The notes under the pieces are model-generated. The model worked only from the letters and a program-made list of their open reading frames with translations. It did no database searches and was not told the origin of the DNA. This document shows, piece by piece, positions 1-8,102 of a stretch of 64,000 nucleotides of DNA (its first letter is position 1; each line of letters starts with the position of its first letter). The DNA is from an uncultured Eubacteriales bacterium (GTDB lineage Bacteria > Bacillota > Clostridia > Oscillospirales > Acutalibacteraceae): the NCBI GenBank assembly GCA_951801675.1, contig CATONX010000008.1, positions 18,975 through 82,974 of the forward strand, in the 5' to 3' direction. The position numbers and the translations under genes are program-made.

Positions 1-342
1 CTGGAGGCGCTGGTCTTTTCCCGCCGGGCCGCGGCGGACATTGCCCGCCAGGCTAAGCCCGGTTACCAGCCGGTCTCCGAGCCTTCCCCCATCCGCACCG
101 AGGGCATCCCGATCCCTTCGGGACTGCGCACGCAAATCCGGGACATTATGCAAAGCTCTCACTTTGTGGTTCCCAATCCAGCCGCCGCCCGGGAGGGCCT
201 GGGGCGGGTGGAGCGTATCCGCGGTATGCTGTCGTCCGGCAGCTTTGCGGTGACGCCGGAATACGTGGAGGTCAAGAGCCTGGCCACAGTGGCCTCCATC
301 ATCCTCAAGGAAGCGAGCGAGCGCAAGGAAGGCCGTTCGTAA
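1..342 (+). CDS. nadB: L-aspartate oxidase, C-terminal part (partial)
   Basis: This is the C-terminal 113 residues of an open frame that enters from the left edge. The opening residues LEALVFSRRAA match the conserved stretch near the flavin-domain end of L-aspartate oxidase, and the rest looks like the helical C-terminal domain (HFVVPNPAAAREGL...). The enzyme oxidises L-aspartate to iminoaspartate, the first step of de novo NAD synthesis. nadC follows after 73 bases on the same strand, the usual nad operon arrangement, which supports the call. The catalytic part lies outside the window, so activity cannot be judged. Confidence 0.85.
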   Translation: MEALVFSRRAAADIARQAKPGYQPVSEPSPIRTEGIPIPSGLRTQIRDIMQSSHFVVPNPAAAREGLGRVERIRGMLSSGSFAVTPEYVEVKSLATVASIILKEASERKEGRS

Positions 343-415
343 AGCGCCCCCCTCCCATTCACCACTTAACTTCCCGGCCTGACCGGCCGGTTTTCAACAA
401 AGGAGCGATCAAGTT

Positions 416-1255
416 ATGCGCCTGCCCCTCTTTTCGGTCGACGACGTGATCAAGCGCGCCCTAGCCGAGGACATTACGTATCTGGATACCACCACCGACT
501 ACCTGATTGAAGAAGACGAGAGAGGCGACGCCTATCTTCTTTCCAAAGCAGACGGGGTCCTGTGTGGCTTGGAAGTAGCCATGCGGGTCTTTCAGCTGCT
601 CGATCCCTATTTCTCCTACCAAGCGAACAAGGCGGACTCAGAGCACATCAAAAAGGGCGAGCGGATCGCCTCCCTGTGCGGGCATACCCGGGCGCTGTTA
701 AAAGGCGAGCGCACGGCGCTCAACCTGTTGCAGCATATGTCCGGCATCGCTACGGCCACGGCCCAAGCGGTGGCGCTGGTGGAGGGGACGAACGCCACCA
801 TCGTGGACACCCGCAAGACCCTGCCGGGGCTTCGCAGCCTGCAAAAGTACGCGGTGACGGTGGGCGGCGGACGCAACCACCGGTATAACCTGTCCGACGC
901 GGCCATGCTCAAGGACAACCACATCGACGCGGCGGGCGGGATCACTCCTGCCATCGAAAAGCTGCGCGGCAAGGTGGGGCACATGGTCAACATCGAGGTG
1001 GAAACCCGCAACCTGGACGAAGTGAAGGAAGCGCTGGCCGCCAAGGCCGACATCATCATGCTCGACAACATGGACTGCGACACCATGCGCCAGGCGGTGG
1101 CACTGACCGCGGGGCGGGCGGTGCTGGAAGCGTCGGGCGGAATCACCGCCGCTACCTTGCGGGCGGTCGCCGAGACCGGGGTGGACATCATCTCGATTGG
1201 AGCGCTGACCCATTCGGTGCAGGCGTTTGACATCTCGATGAAGTACGGCGTCTGA
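416..1255 (+). CDS. nadC: Nicotinate-nucleotide pyrophosphorylase (carboxylating)
   Basis: 279 residues, the normal family length. It converts quinolinate and PRPP to nicotinate mononucleotide, CO2 and PPi in cytoplasmic NAD synthesis. Recognisable blocks are ERTALNLLQHMSGIAT (about residues 101-116), the DTRKTLPGLR block (about 132-141) and GGGRNHRYNLSDAAMLKDNH, which together carry the phosphate- and quinolinate-binding Arg, Lys and His residues. The ATG is preceded by an AAAGGAG ribosome site at about 400-406. It sits 73 bases after nadB, so the two are probably one operon; nadA is not in view. Confidence 0.95.
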   Translation: MRLPLFSVDDVIKRALAEDITYLDTTTDYLIEEDERGDAYLLSKADGVLCGLEVAMRVFQLLDPYFSYQANKADSEHIKKGERIASLCGHTRALLKGERTALNLLQHMSGIATATAQAVALVEGTNATIVDTRKTLPGLRSLQKYAVTVGGGRNHRYNLSDAAMLKDNHIDAAGGITPAIEKLRGKVGHMVNIEVETRNLDEVKEALAAKADIIMLDNMDCDTMRQAVALTAGRAVLEASGGITAATLRAVAETGVDIISIGALTHSVQAFDISMKYGV

Positions 1256-1413
1256 TTTTTGGGAAACCTGACCGGACAAACGCGGTTTTTTCTGTGAATT
1301 TTCTGTGAAATGGTTGAATCGCACACAAGAATGGATTATAGTATACATAGCTGGTATACAAAATCCGGCAATTGGCCGTATCCACACGTACGGCCGGATT
1401 ACGGGGGAACGCA

Positions 1414-2496
1414 ATGGCAAAAGAAAAGCGGAAAAAGAAACCATACACCTCCATCGGCGGGCAGGCCCTGATCGAAGGGATTATGATGCGCGGCCCGGGG
1501 CATTCTTCCATCTCGGTGCGGCACACCAATGGGGAAATCATCACCGAATACTTAGAGGCGGCCTCCCTTCGGGACCGGCATCCGATTTTAAAAATCCCGC
1601 TGCTGCGCGGGGTGGTGGCTTTTATTGAGTCGCTGATGGTCGGCTTCAAGGCGCTGACAAAGTCTATGGAGCTTTCGGGCCTGGCGGACTTAGAGGAGGA
1701 CGACGAAGAAGAGCCCTCCAAGTTTGAAACCTGGATCACCAACACCTTTGGGGACAAGCTATTTAGTGTTCTTACGGTGATTGCCACCGTGCTGGCGGTG
1801 ATCTTAGGGGTGGGCCTGTTCTTCTTTGTGCCCAGCCTGCTCTTTAACGGGCTGCAATCGCTGGTGGGGGCGGATATCTCCGGCTGGCGGGCGCTGTTCG
1901 AAGGCGTCCTCAAGATCGTGATTTTTCTTACCTATGTGATTCTCATTTCCCAGATGAAGGAGATCCGCCGGGTGTTCGAATACCACGGGGCGGAGCACAA
2001 AACCATCTTTTGCTTTGAAGCAAACGAAGAGCTGACGGTGGAAAACGTGCGCAAACAGCGCCGGTTCCATCCCCGCTGCGGCACCAGCTTCCTGCTGACC
2101 ATGCTGCTGGTGGGCATTTTGGTTTCCTATATTCTGGCGGCCACCACCACTCTTGACGACAACATCTGGCTGTGGACGCCCATGAAAATCCTTCTGGTGC
2201 CGGTGATTATGGCGCTGGGCTTTGAATGCATCAAGCTCGCGGGCAAGTACGACAACCTGTTTACCCGCATCATCGCCGCACCCGGCCTTTGGATGCAGCG
2301 CATCACCACCAAGGAGCCCCACGACGACCAGATCGAAGTGGCGATCACGGCCTTAAAAGCGGTGCTCCCGGGCGGAGAAGCTTACCTGACCAAGAAGCCA
2401 GAGGAGGACGCGGCGTCAAAGGAAGACGCTTCGGCGTTGAAGGAAGAGCCGGCGCCACAGGCCCCGGTTTCGCCCCAGGAGGAAGCGGTGCAATGA
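1414..2496 (+). CDS. DUF1385 family membrane protein (YqhQ-like)
   Basis: 360 residues from the ATG at 1414, which has GGGGGA a few bases upstream; a longer frame opens at 1372 but has no ribosome site. The N-terminal block SIGGQALIEGIMMRGPG and the central EYHGAEHKTIFCFE block are the hallmarks of DUF1385/YqhQ proteins. About four hydrophobic segments lie in the middle, followed by an acidic, low-complexity tail rich in Glu, Ala and Pro. The stop overlaps the prmC start (ATGA), so the two are translationally coupled, as in many Clostridia where this gene lies beside prmC and prfA. The biochemical function of the family is not established. Confidence 0.85.
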   Translation: MAKEKRKKKPYTSIGGQALIEGIMMRGPGHSSISVRHTNGEIITEYLEAASLRDRHPILKIPLLRGVVAFIESLMVGFKALTKSMELSGLADLEEDDEEEPSKFETWITNTFGDKLFSVLTVIATVLAVILGVGLFFFVPSLLFNGLQSLVGADISGWRALFEGVLKIVIFLTYVILISQMKEIRRVFEYHGAEHKTIFCFEANEELTVENVRKQRRFHPRCGTSFLLTMLLVGILVSYILAATTTLDDNIWLWTPMKILLVPVIMALGFECIKLAGKYDNLFTRIIAAPGLWMQRITTKEPHDDQIEVAITALKAVLPGGEAYLTKKPEEDAASKEDASALKEEPAPQAPVSPQEEAVQ

Positions 2497-3383
2497 GCAG
2501 CTACCGGCAGGAATACGCCTGGGCGAAAGAACTGCTGACAAAGGCAGGGTGTGATAGCCCTGCCTTTGATGCGCTTTGCCTGTTTTCCCACGCCTTCGGC
2601 ATGGACCGGACGGGCCTTGCCCTTTCCGGGGAAAAGAGGGCGGATGAGGAAACGGTCTCCCCTTTTCGCGACCGGGTACGCCGCCGGGCACAGGGGTATC
2701 CTCTGCAGTACCTGCTGGGGGAATGGGAGTTCATGGGCCTTTCCTTCTCGGTAGGAGAGGGGGTTCTCATCCCCCGGGCGGACACGGAGCTTCTGTGTGA
2801 AACCGGGCTTTCCTTTTTACAGGGACGGCAGACCAAGCGGGTGCTGGAGCTTTGCGCGGGGTCGGGCGCGGTGGCGGTTTCTTTGGCCCATTTTGACCCG
2901 GATGCCCAGGTAACAGCTCTCGAAAAATCTCCCCAGGCGCTCACTTATCTCCGGCAAAACGTCCAACGGCACAAAAACCGGGTGACGGTGGTGGAAGGGG
3001 ACGTGCTGGTAAAACCGGCAAAGGACGCGGTTTACGACCTGATTTTGTCAAATCCCCCTTACATTCCGGCAGGGGAAATCGAAGGGCTGATGAAAGAAGT
3101 ATCCTTCGAGCCGCGCATGGCGCTCGACGGCGGGGAGGACGGCCTATTGTTCTACCGGGCTATTCTCACCCATTACCCGCATCTTCTCTGCACGGGCGGG
3201 ATGCTGGCGGTGGAGATTGGTGCGGAGCAAGGAGAGCAGGTGCGGCGTTTGTTTGAAGATGCCGGGTTTTCTCAGGTTGCGGTGGGCCGGGATTTGGCCG
3301 GGCTCGACCGGGTGGTGAGCGGGATTTGGCCGGGCGGCGCACGAACGGCTCCTGTTTGCAATTTCGATAGGAATACAGTATAA
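2493..3383 (+). CDS. prmC: Peptide chain release factor N5-glutamine methyltransferase
   Basis: 296 residues. PrmC/HemK methylates the Gln of the GGQ motif of release factors using SAM. The N-terminal helical domain is followed by a Rossmann methyltransferase fold with a glycine-rich SAM loop (ELCAGSGAVAVSL) and the diagnostic NPPY motif (LSNPPYIP, near residue 188). The start overlaps the DUF1385 stop by four bases. No release-factor gene is visible, although prfA often precedes or follows in relatives. The last codons run into the recA promoter: the stop codon lies inside its -10 hexamer. Confidence 0.92.
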   Translation: MSSYRQEYAWAKELLTKAGCDSPAFDALCLFSHAFGMDRTGLALSGEKRADEETVSPFRDRVRRRAQGYPLQYLLGEWEFMGLSFSVGEGVLIPRADTELLCETGLSFLQGRQTKRVLELCAGSGAVAVSLAHFDPDAQVTALEKSPQALTYLRQNVQRHKNRVTVVEGDVLVKPAKDAVYDLILSNPPYIPAGEIEGLMKEVSFEPRMALDGGEDGLLFYRAILTHYPHLLCTGGMLAVEIGAEQGEQVRRLFEDAGFSQVAVGRDLAGLDRVVSGIWPGGARTAPVCNFDRNTV

Positions 3384-3384
3384 T
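3356..3384 (+). promoter_or_regulatory. recA promoter (sigma-A type)
   Basis: TTGCAA at 3356-3361, a 17-base spacer and TATAAT at 3379-3384. The -10 overlaps the prmC stop codon. I looked for a Clostridia/Bacillus LexA box (GAAC-N4-GTTC) nearby and found only a poor partial match around 3398-3410. Confidence 0.7.
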
Positions 3385-3455
3385 ACATTCTATATGAATC
3401 GAATTTGGTTCCAGCGGCTTTTTGCCGGTTTTGGAGCCTGTAACGACGACCGAAA

Positions 3456-3492
3456 GCCCCTTTTTCCTTCTGCGCAAAATAAGGGGCGTTTT
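3456..3492 (+). terminator. Terminator-like hairpin in the recA leader
   Basis: Arms GCCCCTT (3456-3462) and AAGGGGC (3481-3487) are followed by GTTTTT. It lies between the recA promoter and the recA start, so it would act as an attenuator or partial terminator rather than an end-of-operon signal. Confidence 0.5.
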
Positions 3493-3544
3493 TCTGATTG
3501 GGATTTTACAGCCGGGCGCGCAGCGGCGGAATGGGGCGAAACAT

Positions 3545-4723
3545 ATGGCAGCAGAGAAAAACAGCAAAAGCACGGTCACCCCGGCGTCCGACCGGAAAAA
3601 GGCACTGGAAACGGCGCTTTTGAGCATTGAACGGCAGTTTGGCAAAGGCGCGGTCATGAAACTAGGGCAGAACAGCGGCATGCAGGTGGAGAGCATTTCC
3701 ACCGGCTCCTTGGGGCTGGACCTGGCCCTTGGCATCGGCGGTGTTCCGCGGGGCCGGATCGTGGAAATCTACGGCCCGGAATCCTCCGGTAAGACCACCT
3801 TGGCGCTGCATGTGGTGGCCCAGGCCCAGAAGGCGGGCGGCGAAGCGGCCTTTATCGACGTGGAGCACGCGTTGGACCCGGTTTACGCCAAAGCTTTGGG
3901 GGTGGACATTGATTCGCTCCTGGTGTCCCAGCCGGACACGGGCGAACAGGCGCTGGAAATCACAGAAGCGCTGGTGCGCTCAGGCGCTCTGGACGTGGTG
4001 GTGGTGGACTCGGTGGCAGCTCTGGTTCCCCGGGCGGAAATCGACGGGGAAATGGGCGACTCCCATGTGGGTCTGCAGGCCCGTCTGATGTCCCAGGCGC
4101 TGCGCAAGCTGGCGGGCGCCATCGCCAAGTCCAACTGCGTGGCGATTTTCATCAACCAGCTGCGGGAAAAGGTGGGCGTGGTGTACGGAAACCCGGAGGT
4201 GACGCCGGGCGGACGGGCGCTCAAGTTCTATTCCAGCGTGCGCATCGACGTGCGCCGCATCGAAACGCTCAAGAGCGGCACGGAAATGATCGGGTCACGC
4301 ACCCGGGCGAAGGTGGTCAAGAACAAGGTGGCCCCTCCCTTCCGGGACGCGGAGTTCGATGTCATGTACGGCCAGGGCATCTCTAAGGTCGGCGAAATTC
4401 TGGACTTGGGGGTTAAGCTGGACGTGTGCCAGAAGAGCGGGTCCTGGTTTTATTATAACGACATGCGTCTGGGCCAGGGCCGGGACAATGCAAAGGTTTT
4501 CTTAACCGACAACCCGGACCTTGCAGACGAAATCGAAGAAAAAATCCGTCAAAACGCGGATAAGCTTTCTCCTTCCCGCGCCAAAGCAAAAGCGGCGGAG
4601 GAAAAGAAAGCGGCAGCGGCCGCTGCCCCTGCGGCGCCGGCCGAAGCGCCCGCACCTTCACCGGCACCTGCCCGGGCTTCCAAAAAGCCCAGCGTGGACA
4701 TTCTGGTGGACGACGACGAATAA
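3545..4723 (+). CDS. recA: Recombinase RecA
   Basis: 392 residues from the ATG at 3545, which has GGGGCG upstream; a longer frame opens at 3422 but its extra N-terminus does not look like RecA. Core features are Walker [10 protein letters not shown], the VVVDSVAAL Walker B region, the DNA-binding loops ([22 protein letters not shown] and [20 protein letters not shown]) and the C-terminal domain. RecA forms filaments on ssDNA for strand exchange and triggers the SOS response. The C-terminal tail is long and rich in Ala, Pro and Lys, ending in acidic residues (VDDDE). recX follows. Confidence 0.98.
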   Translation: MAAEKNSKSTVTPASDRKKALETALLSIERQFGKGAVMKLGQNSGMQVESISTGSLGLDLALGIGGVPRGRIVEIYGPESSGKTTLALHVVAQAQKAGGEAAFIDVEHALDPVYAKALGVDIDSLLVSQPDTGEQALEITEALVRSGALDVVVVDSVAALVPRAEIDGEMGDSHVGLQARLMSQALRKLAGAIAKSNCVAIFINQLREKVGVVYGNPEVTPGGRALKFYSSVRIDVRRIETLKSGTEMIGSRTRAKVVKNKVAPPFRDAEFDVMYGQGISKVGEILDLGVKLDVCQKSGSWFYYNDMRLGQGRDNAKVFLTDNPDLADEIEEKIRQNADKLSPSRAKAKAAEEKKAAAAAAPAAPAEAPAPSPAPARASKKPSVDILVDDDE

Positions 4724-4806
4724 ACAAAATGGAAAGCAAGGACCCACGGCTCTCTTTTGGGCGGGAAAACGCGCGGCCCTTCTATGCGTAAGGAATGGCG
4801 GTTAGC

Positions 4807-5451
4807 ATGAAAATCACTTCCATCAAAAAACGAAAGAACCATATGTATTCCATTTGGTCCTACCCGGACCTGGTGGCAATGCTCGACGCCGATACCATTG
4901 CAAAGGCCGGGCTGCGGGAGGGCGTGGAAATCAGCGAAGAGGAACTTGACGACCTCAAGGAGAAATCCCTGTTTCACTGCGCGAAGGAACGTGCCCTTGG
5001 CCTTCTTTCCCGCCGGGAGCATTCTCGTTATGAGATCGTCAACAAGCTGAAAAACTATTATGAGCCCGATCTCGCCCAGGCGGTGGCCGAGAACCTGACA
5101 AAGGCTGGCCTGCTCGACGACAGCCGCTTTGCTCAGCTCTACGCCCAGGAGCTCATCGAAAAGAAATACTACGCTCCCGCCCGGGTAGAGCGGGAGCTTC
5201 GCACCCGGGGCATCGACCGGGAAACGGCTGGGGCGGTGCTTGACACCATCGAGGCGGACCCCAGGGAACGCATTACGGCTTACTTGGACCGGCGGTGCTA
5301 CGGGAAGCTGAACACCGACCGGGAGGTCAAACACGCCTTTTCCACCCTTTACCGGCTTGGCTGGCGGTCGGACCAGCTCAAGCACGTTCTGCGCGAGTAC
5401 ATGGAGAAAAACGAAATCGCGACCCAAATAGGAGGATCGGATGAATCATAA
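4807..5451 (+). CDS. recX: Regulatory protein RecX
   Basis: About 214 residues from ATG 4807 (MKITSIKKRK); an alternative ATG at 4795 sits almost on top of the AAGGA ribosome site, so the later start is preferred. RecX is built from three-helix repeats and binds the RecA filament to restrain its activity. Typical signatures are ALGLLSRREHSRYEIVNKL and LLDDSRFAQLYAQELI. It lies 83 bases after recA and overlaps the start of rimO by 11 bases, so it is likely co-transcribed with both. Confidence 0.93.
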   Translation: MKITSIKKRKNHMYSIWSYPDLVAMLDADTIAKAGLREGVEISEEELDDLKEKSLFHCAKERALGLLSRREHSRYEIVNKLKNYYEPDLAQAVAENLTKAGLLDDSRFAQLYAQELIEKKYYAPARVERELRTRGIDRETAGAVLDTIEADPRERITAYLDRRCYGKLNTDREVKHAFSTLYRLGWRSDQLKHVLREYMEKNEIATQIGGSDES

Positions 5452-6787
5452 GGTAGGAATGATTTCGCTGGGCTGTCCCAAAAACCTGGTGGACGGGGAA
5501 ATGATGCTGGCGAAGCTCAGACAAGCGGGTTTTCAAATCGTCACCGACGTGGACGAGGCGGACGCCATTATTGTCAACACTTGCGGCTTTATTGAAGACG
5601 CCAAAAAGGAAGCCATCGACAACATTTTGGAAATGGCCCAGCTCAAGCAGGAGGGAACCATCCGCGCGGTAGTGGTGACCGGTTGCCTAGCCGAGCGGTA
5701 CCAGGCGGAAGTCAAAAAGGAAATCCCGGAGGTGGACGCGGTCATCGGCATCGGGAAGAACGCGGACATCGCCCAGGTGGTGACGGACGCCCTGGCGGGA
5801 GTCCAGACGGAAGTTTTTCCGCCCAAGGACTGCCTTTGCCTGGACGGCGAGCGCGTTTTGGCTACGCCTCCCTTTTGTGCCTACCTGCGCATTGCCGACG
5901 GGTGTGACAACTGCTGTTCCTACTGCGCGATCCCCATGATCCGGGGACGGTTTCGCAGCCGGCCCATGGAAGAAATCATAGAAGAGGCCAAAACCCTTGT
6001 GAAAAACGGGGCGAAGGAACTCATTCTCATCGCTCAGGATACCACCCGTTATGGGGAGGACCTTTACGGGGAGTTGCGTCTGCCTGCACTTCTTCGCGAA
6101 CTGTGCAAAATCGACGGCCTTTCCTGGCTGCGTCTGCTATACTGTTATCCGGACCGGATTACCGACGAGCTTCTTTCGGTGATGGCGCAGGAAGAAAAGG
6201 TGCTGCCTTATCTGGATCTTCCCTTGCAGCACGCGGACGCGACCATTCTGCGGGCGATGAACCGCGCCGGCGACCGCCGGTCCTTGACGAAATTGATTAA
6301 GCACATCCGGGAGATGGTGCCGGACGTGACGTTGCGCACCACACTGATTGTGGGCTTCCCCGGCGAGGGGGGCAAAGAGTTTGCCACGCTTGCTCAGTTT
6401 ATCAAGGACGTGCGCTTCGATCACCTGGGCTGCTTTGCCTATTCGCCGGAGGAGGGTACTCCCGCTGCGGCGATGGGTTCCCAGGTCCCTGAGGACGTCA
6501 AACAACGCCGCCAAGAGATCATTATGGAGGAGCAGTCCCGGATCGTGGAGCGGCGGCTGAAATCGAAAAAGGGAAAGACGCTGCCGGTGCTGGTGGAAGG
6601 CTTCGACGCCTACGCCGAGTGCTGGTACGGCCGCACGGCTGCGGACGCGCCGGACATCGACGGCAAGGTATTTTTCCACGTGAAAGCCCCGGTTTCTCCC
6701 GGCGACCTTCTTTCTGTAACCATCACTGGGTATCTGGATTATGACCTGGTGGGGGAAGAAGCGCCCGACGGCCCGCATAAATCGTAA
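5441..6787 (+). CDS. rimO: Ribosomal protein S12 methylthiotransferase RimO
   Basis: 448 residues. RimO adds a methylthio group to an Asp of ribosomal protein S12 using radical SAM chemistry. The N-terminal MTTase domain holds SLGCPKN and NTCGFIEDAK cysteines; the radical-SAM cluster motif is CDNCCSYC (CxxxCxxC pattern), followed by IPMIRGRFRSRP. A C-terminal TRAM-like segment is present. The CPKN signature separates RimO from the tRNA enzyme MiaB. A GGAGG site lies at about 5431, inside recX. Confidence 0.96.
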   Translation: MNHKVGMISLGCPKNLVDGEMMLAKLRQAGFQIVTDVDEADAIIVNTCGFIEDAKKEAIDNILEMAQLKQEGTIRAVVVTGCLAERYQAEVKKEIPEVDAVIGIGKNADIAQVVTDALAGVQTEVFPPKDCLCLDGERVLATPPFCAYLRIADGCDNCCSYCAIPMIRGRFRSRPMEEIIEEAKTLVKNGAKELILIAQDTTRYGEDLYGELRLPALLRELCKIDGLSWLRLLYCYPDRITDELLSVMAQEEKVLPYLDLPLQHADATILRAMNRAGDRRSLTKLIKHIREMVPDVTLRTTLIVGFPGEGGKEFATLAQFIKDVRFDHLGCFAYSPEEGTPAAAMGSQVPEDVKQRRQEIIMEEQSRIVERRLKSKKGKTLPVLVEGFDAYAECWYGRTAADAPDIDGKVFFHVKAPVSPGDLLSVTITGYLDYDLVGEEAPDGPHKS

Positions 6788-6804
6788 GTAAAGGATGGCA
6801 GCCG

Positions 6805-7371
6805 ATGAATACACCCAACAAACTAACCATTGTGCGCATCGCCATGTCGCCGGTTTTTTTGTTTTTCCTGCTGATGCCTGCAATCCCCCATCATTTTCTG
6901 ATTACCGCGGCGGTGTTCGCCCTGGCCTCCCTGACCGACATGATCGACGGGAAGCTGGCCCGGCGAAACAACCAGATCACCTCCTTTGGGAAGTTCCTGG
7001 ACCCGCTGGCGGATAAAATCATGATCACCTGCGCGCTCATCGGGTTCGTATCGCTGGGCTTGATCAGCCCCTGGTTTGCGGTCATCATCCTGGTGCGTGA
7101 ATTCCTGGTGACCTCCCTGCGGCTGGTGGCCTCCGGGCAGGGCAAGGTGATCGCGGCGAACTTCTGGGGAAAGATGAAAACCGTCAGCCAGATTACCGCG
7201 ATCCTGCTGATTCTGCTGGTGGAAGAGGCCGTGTACCTGCGTTTGCTTGAGCCCGGCTTCCTGCCAAACCTGATCAACACCATCGCTATCGCCATCGCCA
7301 CCCTCTTTACCATCGTCTCCGGCATTCAGTACCTGGTTCTCTACAAAGAATACATCGATTATAAAAACTAA
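6805..7371 (+). CDS. pgsA: CDP-diacylglycerol-glycerol-3-phosphate 3-phosphatidyltransferase
   Basis: 188 residues with about five membrane segments. The enzyme makes phosphatidylglycerol phosphate from CDP-diacylglycerol and glycerol-3-phosphate in the cytoplasmic membrane. The CDP-alcohol phosphotransferase motif is complete: DMIDGKLARR...GKFLDPLADK, with the four catalytic aspartates. It follows rimO by 17 bases, an order (rimO-pgsA) common in Firmicutes. A strong terminator closes the operon. Confidence 0.95.
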   Translation: MNTPNKLTIVRIAMSPVFLFFLLMPAIPHHFLITAAVFALASLTDMIDGKLARRNNQITSFGKFLDPLADKIMITCALIGFVSLGLISPWFAVIILVREFLVTSLRLVASGQGKVIAANFWGKMKTVSQITAILLILLVEEAVYLRLLEPGFLPNLINTIAIAIATLFTIVSGIQYLVLYKEYIDYKN

Positions 7372-7382
7372 CTGGACTTTTT

Positions 7383-7416
7383 GAGCCGCCCGGGTTTTAT
7401 GGGGCGGCTCTTTTTT
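7383..7416 (+). terminator. Rho-independent terminator after pgsA
   Basis: GAGCCGCCC (7383-7391) pairs with GGGCGGCTC (7402-7410), followed by TTTTTT. It ends the nadB-to-pgsA transcription block. Confidence 0.9.
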
Positions 7417-7624
7417 GAATCGGTGCCTCTTGTCTGTGGGGCTTTGTCTTGCACTCTTGCCCGAAAAAGCAGCTTGATTGCACCAGAAACGCAATTCATT
7501 TGCGCCACTCGGCACCCGGCGGGAGGAGAAGCAAACCTCCGATTAAGCTTTCGGTTATGGCCTCGCGCAATAAGAGGCTGTGTCCAGAGCTTTCCGTTGG
7601 TATCCCGGCAGACCAAAAGAAAAA
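7417..7624. other. Intergenic stretch without a supported gene
   Basis: About 200 bases between two terminators. Several overlapping short frames run through on both strands, none with a ribosome site or recognisable motif. The outer GGTGCC (near 7422) and GGCACC (near 7510) could pair, so a structured RNA is possible but unproven. Confidence 0.4.
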
Positions 7625-7625
7625 A

Positions 7626-7659
7626 AGCGCCCGGGAGCAAGCCGTCCCGGGCGCTTTTT
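7626..7659. terminator. Bidirectional terminator
   Basis: AGCGCCCGGGA pairs with TCCCGGGCGCT around a short loop, with A and T runs on opposite flanks. On the minus strand it directly follows the GNAT gene ending at 7661. Confidence 0.85.
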
Positions 7660-7660
7660 G

Positions 7661-8092
7661 TTATTTTAAGAACTGGTTCATATAAATGTGAGGAACGTGC
7701 CCGTCCATGTGCTCTTCGCCGCACACAGAGAAGCCCAGCTTTTCGTAAAAGCCCTTCACCCGCACTTGCGCGTCCAGCTTAACCTCCGAAGCGCCAAGTT
7801 CCCGGCATTTTTGCATAAGCGCCTCCACCAGAGCCCGTCCCCCACCGGTTCCCCGCAGGGACTGGGACACGCAGATACGCCCAATATAGAAAACGCCGTT
7901 TCCTTCGTCGAGAACCCGGCCGGTGGCCGCGGGCGTCCCGTCTTCCTTGTAGAAGACCACGTGCCAGGCGGTCCTGTCCGCTTCGTCCACCTCCTGCTCC
8001 CGGGTGTAACCCTGTTCGTCACAGAAGACGGCGAACCGCACCGCCAGCGCGTCGGCAATGTCCCCATTGGGGGCGATCCACTTCTTTTCCAT
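7661..8092 (-). CDS. GNAT family N-acetyltransferase (ElaA/YjcF-like)
   Basis: 143 residues. The GNAT core is clear: the YIGRICVSQSLRGTGGGRALVEAL segment is motif A with the acetyl-CoA pyrophosphate loop, and GFYEKLGFSVCGEEHMDGHVPHIYM is motif B plus the C-terminal strand. The N-terminal AVRFAVFCDEQGYTREQEVDEAD resembles the ElaA/YjcF group. Substrate unknown. It is 10 bases downstream of typA on the same strand and probably co-transcribed with it, ending at the hairpin at 7626-7659. Confidence 0.85.
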   Translation of the reverse strand: MEKKWIAPNGDIADALAVRFAVFCDEQGYTREQEVDEADRTAWHVVFYKEDGTPAATGRVLDEGNGVFYIGRICVSQSLRGTGGGRALVEALMQKCRELGASEVKLDAQVRVKGFYEKLGFSVCGEEHMDGHVPHIYMNQFLK

Positions 8093-8102
8093 AATACCCG
8101 CC

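Noticed and set aside
7368..7782. Overlapping short frames between pgsA and the GNAT gene
   Set aside because: They run through two terminators on both strands without start signals.
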